Source: JAUVKT01 sp942491535
Lineage (GTDB): Bacteria; Bacteroidota; Bacteroidia; Bacteroidales; VadinHA17
DNA: 64,000 bases
NCBI GenBank assembly: GCA_942491535.1
Contig: CALOBV010000007.1
Span: forward strand, 62,001-126,000
Direction: 5' to 3'
Translations under genes and position numbers: made by a program
Notes under the pieces: generated by a model
The model's input: the letters and a program-made list of their open reading frames with translations, nothing else
Told to the model about the DNA's origin: nothing
Databases searched by the model: none
In this document: piece by piece, positions 27,073 through 36,595 of the stretch
Layout of the letters: every line of letters begins with the position of its first letter
Numbering within the stretch: the first letter of the stretch is position 1

Positions 27073-28136
27073 CAGGTAACAGATATCATTTTATTTCTTC
27101 TGATTACTATCCATATCATAACCGGAATTCCAATAAGTGCAGTAACCGAATTTATTGGCAGAACCCTCTCACTTCCCGGCAACTGACTGACTATGTCTGA
27201 TATAAGCAATAATATTGAACCAAGCAGAACAGTGCCTGGAATAAGATAATTATGTGATGATTTTCCTATTAATAATCGCGTAATATGTGGAACAGCGATC
27301 CCAAGAAATGAAATTGGTCCGCAAAATGCTGTTACGCTTCCTGCCAGGATACTGGTTCCTGCGAAAATTAAAAATCTGGTTGATATTATATTTAATCCCA
27401 TTGTTTTGGCGTAATCTTCGCCCAGCATCAATGCATCCAGCCTCTTTATTGAGAAAATTGAAATTAACAGACCAGCGATTACACATATTATCAGAACATT
27501 TATCTGGCTCCAGGAAAGATTTCCCAGGCTACCCATAGTCCATATTACAAAGGCTTTTAGCATGGATTCATTACTGAAGTACTGAAGGATGGATACAAAT
27601 GCTGATATAGCACTGCCAATCATTATCCCTAGTATTAAAACAGTCATAATATCCCTCACACGAGACGATACAAGCATTATCAATAACATTACCAAACCTG
27701 CACCGGTCCATGATGCAATTGCAAGTATCCAGTTTCCTCCCAGTGAGATTCCTGAAAATGTTAACACTGACGACATTCCCAGTATTAAAATAGCTACTCC
27801 CAGGCTTGCTCCTGAACTTATTCCAAGAACATAGGGGCCTGCAAGCGGGTTTCTGAAAACTGTCTGCATCTGCAAACCACTAACTGATAAAGCAATACCT
27901 GCAAATATTGCCGTAATCGCCCTTGGTAGCCTGAAAGTAATTAATATTGTACGGTCGATTTCACTTCCACCTCCCATAAGCATATTAAGCAGCTCTTTAA
28001 AAGAATACACCTCAGAACCAACAGTAATATCTATAATAAATAAGAGAAGCAATAGTACTACCAGGACAGGAAAAACCAGGGCCGGATTTGTACGGTATTT
28101 TTTTGAGAACCTTATATTACCTGGATTTACCTGCAT
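27072..28136 (-). CDS. btuC: ABC transporter permease, BtuC/FecCD type
   Basis: This codes for 354 residues with about ten membrane helices. Family motifs include RLPRAITAIFAGIALSVSGLQMQTVFRNPLA (read here in parts: RLPRAITAIFAGIAL; QTVFRNPLAGPYVLG) and FCGPISFLGIAVPHITRLL. It forms the membrane channel with BtuD. It is 2 bp downstream of btuF and overlaps btuD by one base. The cobalamin assignment comes from the operon's riboswitch. Confidence 0.88.
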   Translation of the reverse strand: MQVNPGNIRFSKKYRTNPALVFPVLVVLLLLLFIIDITVGSEVYSFKELLNMLMGGGSEIDRTILITFRLPRAITAIFAGIALSVSGLQMQTVFRNPLAGPYVLGISSGASLGVAILILGMSSVLTFSGISLGGNWILAIASWTGAGLVMLLIMLVSSRVRDIMTVLILGIMIGSAISAFVSILQYFSNESMLKAFVIWTMGSLGNLSWSQINVLIICVIAGLLISIFSIKRLDALMLGEDYAKTMGLNIISTRFLIFAGTSILAGSVTAFCGPISFLGIAVPHITRLLIGKSSHNYLIPGTVLLGSILLLISDIVSQLPGSERVLPINSVTALIGIPVMIWIVIRRNKMISVT

Positions 28137-28138
28137 TT

Positions 28139-29275
28139 TTATTCAACTTTCAGATAATAATACAATTCGTGATTCTGAATAATATCCGGATGGAGTATTG
28201 AAGCAATATCCATAAGAATCAAATCTGGTCTTATAGCCCCTGATTCCCAGTAATCATTACCTCCACTTCGGGATAACCTGGCTACATTATTATAAAGATT
28301 GCCTGACTGTACGGAAGGTAGCCCGGCGAATCTTCTGTCAAAGGCAAGGAGCTCCTTCTTCGTAGTTAGATTACCAATATTTAGCCAATATTCGCTTCGC
28401 AAAGCTTCCCTGAACACAGACTCAATGCTTAATGGCATCGACTTATCAGATTTATGATCGGCCCATATATATTCACCCCCTGCATCTTCTATCATTGTAC
28501 TTATATAGGAATTACCCGGGGAAATAAACCACTTATCTTTATATGGCAATCCGAGCATTACTCCTGGTGTGTTAGTTATTGTCGTTTCAATTGAATCCCT
28601 TATGCTTTCATAATTGAGCCTGACTTTTGAAAACAACATATTAACCTCTTCTTCTGCGCCAAATAAAAGGCCAAATAACTTTATCCACTCTGTTTTAGCA
28701 AGTGGATGCACCTCCAGGTAATCACCTATATAAAGTGCTGGGATATTTACTGTTTCAAGTTTTGAAATATAACCGGCAGATTCAGGACCAATACCATAAA
28801 CAAAGACAATATCAGGATCAAGAGTTGTAATTAGTTCTGTATTCAGATTGCTGTCGTACCCAACATCTTTTACATAACCTTTTTCTATGCGTTCTCTTAC
28901 CCTGGTGTTAGATACATAGTTTGTCCCTGAAACACCTATTATACTTTCAAGCGATCCGACAGCATCTATCATGGCAATGTGGGTGGTAGACAGGCATATG
29001 CATTTTTCAACAGGCAGCTTTATCTTTCGGCTTTCCTTGATATCCGGAGGTATACTGTTTATATTTTCAGACAGATAATAAGAAATTACAATATCATCTG
29101 CACCCTGCCAGGGAGAGAATATATCGAGTCGAACATAATTTCCGGAATCGCTTAATGAAAATAGTTTAGCATATTCATTACTACTTGCTATACCGGGCTT
29201 ATTATCAACTCTACGATCTGACCCGCAGGAGCTCAGTGCAACCAATAGTATATAGACGACAAAATAGAATTTCAT
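28139..29275 (-). CDS. btuF: Cobalamin ABC transporter substrate-binding lipoprotein (BtuF-like)
   Basis: This codes for 378 residues. The lipobox is ALSSCGS, so the protein is membrane-anchored. It has the class III binding-protein fold with two lobes joined by a long helix: CICLSTTHIAMIDAVG, NTELITTLDPDIVFVYG and MIEDAGGEYIWAD. It hands cobalamin (by operon context) to BtuC. The start overlaps the upstream protease gene by 4 bp (ATGA-type), showing translational coupling to that gene. Confidence 0.85.
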   Translation of the reverse strand: MKFYFVVYILLVALSSCGSDRRVDNKPGIASSNEYAKLFSLSDSGNYVRLDIFSPWQGADDIVISYYLSENINSIPPDIKESRKIKLPVEKCICLSTTHIAMIDAVGSLESIIGVSGTNYVSNTRVRERIEKGYVKDVGYDSNLNTELITTLDPDIVFVYGIGPESAGYISKLETVNIPALYIGDYLEVHPLAKTEWIKLFGLLFGAEEEVNMLFSKVRLNYESIRDSIETTITNTPGVMLGLPYKDKWFISPGNSYISTMIEDAGGEYIWADHKSDKSMPLSIESVFREALRSEYWLNIGNLTTKKELLAFDRRFAGLPSVQSGNLYNNVARLSRSGGNDYWESGAIRPDLILMDIASILHPDIIQNHELYYYLKVE

Positions 29276-31452
29276 CGTACTCCTCCCTTAATAATCTTAT
29301 ATACCTGGGACTGTCCTGAAACAACGACTTCAATAAAGTATATACCTGCTTTAAGATTTTGCAGATTGTCTATGCTAAAATGATGATTATTGATGTTGCT
29401 ATATTTTCTAAGGGTTTTCCCGGAAATATCTAAAATCGCTACAGACTGAATCATTTTCTCGTCAGAGAGAGACTCAATATTCAAAACATTACTAATCGGA
29501 TTCGGATAAATATTAATTTTATAAGGCTCCAAATATTCATTTTGAACCGATACAACAGTACTATTTTCTACAACAACGGTTTTTATATACAGGGTATTCT
29601 CTCCGGGATCAAAGGGATGCTGGCTAAAGGGATGCCATCCATTTTGATCCATATACCAGGCAAAATCAGAACCTGGAAGTGATGCAGAACCGTGATAAAC
29701 AGCAAATTGCCTGATTTCTGAGTCGGCACTTTCCCTGTACCAGTTACGGTAGGCAACATAGAATGTTCCATTAACTAAAACAGGATTGGAAAAATCGACA
29801 CGCAATAAGTAATCGTCAGTGGTTTCCTTTATAAAAACTTTTTCAGAAGCAATTACATTTCCCGGACCGCTGTTATCGTCGAGAATATATATAGAAACCG
29901 AATCATAGTTAGTAACATAATTGGTGGAACCCAGATAAAGGAAGACATCTGTTATTTCCTTTGGAGAGTCTGTATAGAATTTCTCTGCATAGGAAATAAG
30001 GCTATCTATATTAAATCCTGTACTTAAACCGGTAGTTCCTTCAGAATATTCAGTAAGAAAATATTCACCACTTACTCCGTTAAACAAAGTGTCTGAAGAT
30101 TGATAGTTAATTTCATATGGATCTCTGCCACTCAGTATTTCTGTTCCGATATTATTATTATCAAGCCATGGTTTAAGGCTGTACTGGCTATTTACTGATA
30201 TATCAAAAGAAATATCAAGTCTTGCATAGTAATCATTTACACTATTTCCACATCTTGCTTCTCCCCCGGTTAAAGTGCCTATTATTTTATGATTATTATT
30301 AAATAGAGGTGATCCTGAAGAACCTCCCTCCGTTGTTCCAAGATCCCATTGAAGGATCTGCCAGAATCCATCTTCATACTTATCTTCGAATCTAGCTATT
30401 ATTGGCTCATCAAAATCTACAGAGATCTTCTTTACATCTCCCGACGGATGATGAATACATGTCTGATAAGGAGTAATATTACCGCTTACGTCCCATCCTG
30501 CCATATAGGGTTTATATAATATAGGAGGAAATTCCGACAGCTCGAGTAAAGTAACATCTATAATATCGTTAGTTGAAACAAGATAGGCCCCTGAAATAGA
30601 TTTTGATACTCTGCCATCAGGACCGTCACACCACGGACTTTCATAATTAAATATCGCAATTGTCTGATTGGCCTCCAAAGAATTCCCAACTACATGCTGG
30701 GCAGTTAGTATATAGGGAATATTATCATTCGCGGTATTATTTACAAGGGTACCCGTTCCCAGGTAGGTATTGTCTATCAGGAGTTTTACCACGGCTCTTT
30801 TTTCATCACCCCAGGCCATGCCTTCATCGCAATTTATATCAATATTGCATATCCCTGACGAACCATAGTCTACATCTTTGTCGCTTAGTTTTCCAAATAT
30901 ACCAAGGGCATCGTGACTAAGCTGTCCTATCTCAAGATCCCCTCCTCCTTCCTTCCTGAAACTGTATTCTATTATTAGCTGACTACCTTCAAGGGGTATA
31001 ACAGGAAGTATGCCGGATTCCTTATTATTTTTGTATGTAAAAGGTCCGAGAACGTTCAACTGACCGGGATCATAAATAAATATTTTCTCTCCTTCAACAA
31101 GCTTAAATTTTGAAAAAATAACTCCAAGTGCTGCAGCATCACCTGACGAGATAAAGATATGCCATGTATTGAACTCACCCTTTTGTTCGGTAATGATTCC
31201 TGAATTAGCCGTATTTAAATTAAGCTCTACGGGTATCGCAAAACGAAGTAAACCCTTATCCTCCCCGGCTTCACTCCTGATCTGATCTATCTCACTCGGC
31301 TGGACAGACAGATAGACCCATTCAATGCTTTTATCAGCAAAATCAAATCCCATCGGAGATCCAGTCTCGTGAACTATCTGGGATCTTGTACTTATTGCAC
31401 AAGCAATAAGGATCAGAGATAAGTATAATTTTCGCATCATTCTATAATTCAT
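29272..31452 (-). CDS. Secreted trypsin-like serine protease with T9SS sorting domain
   Basis: This codes for 726 residues. A signal peptide ends near STRSQI. A chymotrypsin-fold domain (about 200-430) resembles lysyl endopeptidases and carries a full triad: His in TAQHVV, Asp in IDVTLLEL, Ser in EGGSSGSPLF. A beta domain follows, then a type A T9SS C-terminal domain (NIYPNPISNVLNIES to the basic end KGGVR). The protein should cross the outer membrane by the type IX system and be anchored or released. It lies between the TonB receptor (99 bp upstream) and btuF (4-bp overlap), inside the cobalamin operon, which is unusual. Whether it frees cobalamin from carrier proteins is speculation. Confidence 0.88.
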   Translation of the reverse strand: MNYRMMRKLYLSLILIACAISTRSQIVHETGSPMGFDFADKSIEWVYLSVQPSEIDQIRSEAGEDKGLLRFAIPVELNLNTANSGIITEQKGEFNTWHIFISSGDAAALGVIFSKFKLVEGEKIFIYDPGQLNVLGPFTYKNNKESGILPVIPLEGSQLIIEYSFRKEGGGDLEIGQLSHDALGIFGKLSDKDVDYGSSGICNIDINCDEGMAWGDEKRAVVKLLIDNTYLGTGTLVNNTANDNIPYILTAQHVVGNSLEANQTIAIFNYESPWCDGPDGRVSKSISGAYLVSTNDIIDVTLLELSEFPPILYKPYMAGWDVSGNITPYQTCIHHPSGDVKKISVDFDEPIIARFEDKYEDGFWQILQWDLGTTEGGSSGSPLFNNNHKIIGTLTGGEARCGNSVNDYYARLDISFDISVNSQYSLKPWLDNNNIGTEILSGRDPYEINYQSSDTLFNGVSGEYFLTEYSEGTTGLSTGFNIDSLISYAEKFYTDSPKEITDVFLYLGSTNYVTNYDSVSIYILDDNSGPGNVIASEKVFIKETTDDYLLRVDFSNPVLVNGTFYVAYRNWYRESADSEIRQFAVYHGSASLPGSDFAWYMDQNGWHPFSQHPFDPGENTLYIKTVVVENSTVVSVQNEYLEPYKINIYPNPISNVLNIESLSDEKMIQSVAILDISGKTLRKYSNINNHHFSIDNLQNLKAGIYFIEVVVSGQSQVYKIIKGGVR

Positions 31453-31551
31453 TTTACCGGGAATAATAGCTGCAGATACCTGCCAGTAGCTTTGTAAGAC
31501 AGATCATAACTGTAAATATAGGCTTTCTGTATTAATCGAATGCATCGCATA

Positions 31552-33489
31552 TTATGATAGTTTTTTTGAGCCGAACTTAATTGAAAGGGAAAGCATATAA
31601 GATCTCCAGGGCATAGGATAATTAATTACACTCTGATAATCTGTACCAAAAATGTTATTGACTTTAAATCGTGCTCCCAGGATGGTTGACTTAATATTAA
31701 ATAACTCTTCAATAGATGCACTATTTAGCCAGTATGAAGGAAGATTTTCAGAATTGTCATCAGTAATATATCGTTTCCCTGTGTATGATGTCATCCATGT
31801 AAACATGAGCTTATTATACCTGTAAATCAGTGAAAATGAAGCCATATTTGAAGGCACATAAATTAACTGTTTTCCTACTGTATTATCATCTACTGTCAGC
31901 CCCTTATCTCGGCTAACATCTGTAAAATAATAACTTCCTATAAATTTTATGCCTTGATTACCTGAAGAATAACTAATCTGTTGATCTATCTCCACTCCAT
32001 TCGAAATTACACTTGCTATATTCTCTGGTTTCCAGACATATTCTGAAACCGGGACCCATAATATCATATTATCAATCAATGACCTATAAGCCGTGATGCT
32101 GCCATCAATAGTTAAAGTTTTCAGCAACCTGTCTTTGTAGGAAACGGTAATTTCAAAATTGCTTGCCTTTTCAGTCTTCAGGTCGGCGTTACCTCCCGGT
32201 AACCAATATAAATCATTTAAGGTAGGCAGATGATTTGACAGGCCTATACTTCCTTTCAGGTGATAATCGCCTTTGTTAAAAAATCTGATATCGAATCCGG
32301 TTGAGGGTGATAATCGAAGGAATTCTCCATTCATCAATTCCTGATTTAAAGATGAAAACAGCCCGAGTCTATCATTAACCAGTAATGAATAGCTTAGCTC
32401 CACTTCCAGCTGATTACGCTGAATAAGATCTTCATAGTTATTTGTATTAACTCCCGTCGTCCTATAATCAAATCCAAGCTTAAGCTTTGAATTTTCCGTA
32501 AATTTATATATACCAGCCAGCCTGGCATTTACAGCATTTACCTGGTTCCGGGAGGCAATAAAAAACGATTCATTCGTATAGTGCATCCAATCTGAAATAT
32601 ATCCCACCTGACCCTCTAAATCTGCTTTCGTCTTATATGTATGGAATGAGATCACGGCGCGTATTGATTCATCAGTTTGCCTTTCATTTCCCGGTGTCGT
32701 TGGATATGCTGTTGACCCAGGCAAATCCCTGTCAGAAAAATTATACCAGAACCTTCCTCCAAAAACAGTGCTCTTATTCTTCAGGTTAATTTCATGAAGC
32801 ATACCTCTTGTCTTATACGCTGCTCCTTCCCTTTTTAGTATTTCCTCTGTATTGCTCAAGGGGTCAAAATACTCATGATTATTTTCAGCATTTTGAAGAT
32901 ATGCCCTGAGTCTGTAATTTATATTCTTCTTTCCCACACTCAAATCGATTGTTTCAAGTAAATTCGAAAAGCTCCCTATATTCTGCCGATATTCTATATT
33001 GATATTATCTTTCCATTCCGGTATGCTTTGAATAGCCACGGTGCCTCCCGGCCCCCTGTTTCCAAAACCCATAGGTGTCCCTCCATTATATATTGTAATA
33101 TCTCCGGTAAGATAAGTCATTATTGTAGACAGGTCGCTTTGACCGGTCATGGGATTATCAATCCTCATTCCTTCCCATACTATCTGTGTGTGATTGGCTC
33201 CCATCCCCCTGAAAGAAGATGTAGCAGTTCCACCCAGTCCATACGACTTTATATACAATGGTGTATTAATATTAAGAGCATCTGCAATTGAATTGCTAAA
33301 AGCAGACCTTAATAAGTCGTTATCTATGTATAAAACCTTATATCCCTTCGCCCCGTCCGGAATGGATGGGACTATAAGCACTTCACCAAGACTGACCGTA
33401 TCGCCTTCAAAAAGAATGTTTTCCTGGGCAATAGCAGCATTAAACAAAAAGCCATGCATAAGGATTAATATGAATATTGATTTTTTCAT
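31552..33489 (-). CDS. btuB: TonB-dependent receptor, BtuB-like
   Basis: This codes for 645 residues. The signal peptide ends near NAAIAQEN. A TonB-box-like segment (DTVSLGEVLIVPS) precedes the plug domain (SFRGMGANHTQIVWEGMRID; GNRGPGGTVAIQS), and a 22-strand-type barrel runs to the end (MLSLSIKFG). It has no carboxypeptidase-like N-terminal extension, so it is not a SusC-type receptor. The cobalamin riboswitch 210 bp upstream on the same strand makes vitamin B12 or a related corrinoid the likely ligand. Confidence 0.88.
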   Translation of the reverse strand: MKKSIFILILMHGFLFNAAIAQENILFEGDTVSLGEVLIVPSIPDGAKGYKVLYIDNDLLRSAFSNSIADALNINTPLYIKSYGLGGTATSSFRGMGANHTQIVWEGMRIDNPMTGQSDLSTIMTYLTGDITIYNGGTPMGFGNRGPGGTVAIQSIPEWKDNINIEYRQNIGSFSNLLETIDLSVGKKNINYRLRAYLQNAENNHEYFDPLSNTEEILKREGAAYKTRGMLHEINLKNKSTVFGGRFWYNFSDRDLPGSTAYPTTPGNERQTDESIRAVISFHTYKTKADLEGQVGYISDWMHYTNESFFIASRNQVNAVNARLAGIYKFTENSKLKLGFDYRTTGVNTNNYEDLIQRNQLEVELSYSLLVNDRLGLFSSLNQELMNGEFLRLSPSTGFDIRFFNKGDYHLKGSIGLSNHLPTLNDLYWLPGGNADLKTEKASNFEITVSYKDRLLKTLTIDGSITAYRSLIDNMILWVPVSEYVWKPENIASVISNGVEIDQQISYSSGNQGIKFIGSYYFTDVSRDKGLTVDDNTVGKQLIYVPSNMASFSLIYRYNKLMFTWMTSYTGKRYITDDNSENLPSYWLNSASIEELFNIKSTILGARFKVNNIFGTDYQSVINYPMPWRSYMLSLSIKFGSKKLS

Positions 33490-33497
33490 ATCTACCT

Positions 33498-33605
33498 TTA
33501 TTTATGGGCCTTGCAATCAAATAAAGAAATTTTGGAATTTACTTTATTCCAGGAATAAAGCATAGCAAATGACACAGCAGTCATCAAATTGATAATCTTC
33601 TTCAT
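33498..33605 (-). CDS. 35-codon leader ORF between the cobalamin riboswitch and btuB
   Basis: On the minus strand ATG at 33605 opens a 35-codon frame ending in TAA at 33498, 8 bp before the btuB ATG. It begins MKKIINLMTAVSFAMLYSW, a hydrophobic, signal-like N-terminus, and ends in a basic tail with one Cys. It is preceded by an A-rich stretch typical of Bacteroidota translation starts. I know no family. It could be a real small membrane or secreted peptide, a translated leader that helps couple the riboswitch to btuB translation, or a chance frame. Confidence 0.4.
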   Translation of the reverse strand: MKKIINLMTAVSFAMLYSWNKVNSKISLFDCKAHK

Positions 33606-33698
33606 TTTGATTTGTTTTTGTTTAACACTACTTTATCGCAAGCAGGAAACAAAGTGAGGTTATAAACCAACGCCTTTATCCCGAAAGCTTAGGATTTC

Positions 33699-33862
33699 TC
33701 CTGTCACAGGCAGGTCTTCTGACTTATCCCAATCCACAGCGCCTTCCCATCGAATTAATTTTGACAGTGGCTAAAGTGCTCTGGATCATTGTTGCAATTT
33801 GCAACCGGGCTTCACAGCAGCGGGTACTGTTACGGATTCAGACCGTATTCCCTCTTATCGAT
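33699..33862 (-). promoter_or_regulatory. Cobalamin (B12) riboswitch
   Basis: Reading the minus strand, the conserved elements appear in order: GGGAATACGGTCTGAATCCG, the core CCCGCTGCTGTGA, AGCCACTG, GGGAAGGCGC, and AGTCAGAAGACCTGCC (B12 box region). This is the adenosylcobalamin-type aptamer. It lies upstream of the leader ORF and btuB, so high cobalamin should lower expression of the import operon. The region between 33606 and 33698 would hold the expression platform; I see no clear T-tailed terminator, so control of translation start is more likely. Confidence 0.93.
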
Positions 33863-33894
33863 ATATTGAAAAATAAATCGATACCTGATCAATA

Positions 33895-33926
33895 CAAATG
33901 TAAGAGATAAAGTTAGTAATATCAAT
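33895..33926 (-). promoter_or_regulatory. Bacteroidota-type promoter of the cobalamin operon
   Basis: On the minus strand ATTG, a 20-bp spacer and TACATTTG (33902-33895) fit the -33/-7 consensus. Transcription should begin near 33888, about 25 bp before the aptamer. Confidence 0.65.
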
Positions 33927-33933
33927 ATTGAAG

Positions 33934-36588
33934 TCAATTTTTCTGAGCATTGATTAATGCCAGAATTTGATCGATCAGACCAATCTGATATCCTTCGGAC
34001 TTAAAAATAATTTCATTTTCAGGGTTTACGAATATCAGCACAGGCAAAGAAACATCTCTGGGGTCAATCTCCGGAAATAGATCATTTAAAAGTCTGCTAT
34101 TTGTATCAAAACCTAGGAGGCAATTTTTTGGCAGATTACTTTGAACATCCAGGTTGAAAGATTGCGTAAGCAATGTTGAATCTGTTATTAATACTAATCT
34201 TTCCACCCCAATCATCCAGCTGATCTGAGTTATTCACAAGCTCACTCAGGAAGTGTTTGGTGGGTTCTTTTTCATGGTTTATCCAGGCAATAACAGAGCC
34301 ATTACCATGTGCATTGTAAAGTGAAATATATTTATCGCCACTATAAATTTTATCAGCAGGACTAATATACTGAAGAACGGGTCTTTCCAGCTTATTATCT
34401 CTGAGTGAAAATTCTATTTCCCTGCATTCGTTTTCACCTAGTTCAAAAAATAATATTTCTGATAAAACTTCATTTTCATTTACCCTGTTGCCACTTACCA
34501 GCATATACTCACCGGCGTCTAATTTGACAGGCCAGTCGAAGTCATTAATATTCTTGCCATAATCGTAACCAAGAGTTTTATATTTTCCATCAGCCCTGTA
34601 TGCAAGTGTGAAATGGGTATAGTAATCTGCTCTTCCAGGATTATCTGCTATTCTCAATGTAAGTTCAGCACAGGCCTTATTTTCACTTTCTTCATCAGCA
34701 AACTTAATTTCTTCCAGTTTCCGTTCTGCATAATACTGAGGTATATCTCTTTCTTCTTCTATACGAGCCGGTATTCCGTAGCTCCTGCAGAGGGCTACAA
34801 ATAAAATACCTCTTGAATGGTAGTCGGTATATGCAAGTTCAATGCTTCCCCGGGGGGATATAGGTACATTATAATAATTTCTTTCCTCGTCTATACTCAC
34901 ATTATCATCAATCCACTCTACTAATCCGGATGGGTTTTCTCTGAATGATATTATTGCATCGTAATCATTCAAATCCTGTAAATATCCCCTCCATGGTTTA
35001 ATAATCTCGTTTGCTATCCGGGGATTCAATACATATTTATTAAAGATATCATCAGGCTATGTTGCCAGAATAGAATTTCCGTGCATTTACAAGGTGATCT
35101 ATCAGTATATCTTCAGGAGTATCTCTTAAATCCTTATCAGTCAATACATTCAATATGGAAATAGCATCATCCCTTAAATCAGTATCTATTTGCTCGAGAA
35201 ATCTGATAACAGACCGATAGTTCCCCATGCTTCTTTTGATAGGCGAACTGATTTCGCTCCACCTGTATCCTGATCTGGCAGCAAACTCAATTATTCCTGT
35301 TGAATCTATCCATGTGGCTATGTAATTTTCACGAATACTATCCTCTCTTTTCAGTCTAGAGCTATTATCATTTATTTGAACATCACTCAGTACAGGATTA
35401 TTCCTTGTTGGATCAGGAGCACTCAGGTTAAATTTATAAAGATCACCATCATCTATTCCCGCTCCTAAAATTATCTCCAGGGTGTCTGTTTCTGCGACAG
35501 ACACAAGGTCAAAGCCAGAGTTTCCGTTCTTTGAGCACCATACTAAAAGATTGCCCAGTCCGGTTACAAAGGATGTATAACCGCTAGAATCAGTTATAGT
35601 TTCTGCTATTGGATAAAACTCTGCATAATTATATAGGCCATATTGAACTTCAGCATCCTCCACTGGATTATTATCATTGTCAAGAACCCTGACTATTAAT
35701 GTCCTGGTGTCTGCATACATGGCCAGGTTATTAATCTCAGCATAGTATTCATTTCTTCTGACCAGGATCTTCCTTCCCATAATACTTTCCAAAAGACTTT
35801 GTATGAATAAGCATAGCCCTTGAGGCTGCTTCAGTAAACCACCCATGGTTTAGGATTGGTTCGGGCTCACAGGCCCCCATATATTTCCATTCTCCGTTTA
35901 TCCAGACTTCAACCCAGGCATGATTATCATCACTATGGGCCCACCTGGGTACATATACCTGTCTGGCAGGTATACCTGCTGTTCGGAGTGCTGCAACAGT
36001 AAGTGTAGATTCCTCACCACAGCGTCCACGGGTTGATAATATTGTTGCCATTGGTGCAGATGTTCTAATATCGGCACCCTGGTAGCTTACTTTTTCGTGG
36101 CACCAGTGATTAATCTCGAGTGCTGCTGCTTCAATATCATCAAAACCCCTGAGCCGATCTGCAAGTTCATCATAGTACTTAATTCGAAAAGAATCGAGGT
36201 TCTCATTATTCACACGAACAGGAAGCACATAATGAAGGTAAATGTGGTCTGGGATACCAGGTACCCAGGGGAAATAACTCCTGGCTTTAATAGATTCCCT
36301 TATATTTTCAAGGAAGAAACGAGAATCATAATCTGCCAGGTCATTTAAGGGCATTGATGCCAAATAAAATTTCAATCCTTCTTCTTCTGCCCTGCTCAGT
36401 CTGCTATCAGAAAAAACCTGAAACAATTGATCTGAGCGGTTATCTGCAAATTTTCTTACCAGCTCAAATCTTGAATTTATATCCTCCCTCAAATATTTGT
36501 CTTTGATCAACTTATTACTATTGCACGATGTAAGAGTGAAAAGGATAACAACAAGGTGTACCAGTATTGAGCTAATCTTATTATTCAT
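33934..36588 (-). pseudogene. Transglutaminase-like lipoprotein gene with three frameshifts
   Basis: The intact protein would have 883 residues: removing three single bases makes 33934-36588 one continuous frame. It starts at ATG 36588 with lipobox LFTLTSCNS. A first transglutaminase-core part has RCGEESTLTVAAL (Cys) and NHAWVEVW (His), followed by carboxypeptidase-like beta modules, a second transglutaminase-like region (YTDYHSRGILFVALCRSYGIPARI) and a thioredoxin-like end (SLPVLIFVNPENEIIFKSEG). Frame breaks: near 35765 (KEDP to LVRRNEYYAEIN), near 35056 (SGNI to PDDIFNKY, just before a TGA) and near 34201 (DDWGG to RLVLITDST). All three look like an extra base. The gene begins 7 bp after the LacI-family gene. 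It may be a decaying gene or carry uncorrected indels. Confidence 0.8.
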
Positions 36589-36595
36589 AGTTATA

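Noticed and set aside
34136..35029. Separate gene starting with TTG at 35029
   Set aside because: Family sequence (PDDIFNKYVLNPR) continues upstream of this codon in the same frame, showing it is the middle of the frameshifted transglutaminase gene.
35052..35054. TGA as a selenocysteine codon in the transglutaminase gene (and similarly 48348-48350)
   Set aside because: Homology resumes in a different frame after the TGA, so recoding as Sec would not restore the protein, and no SECIS-like hairpin is apparent.
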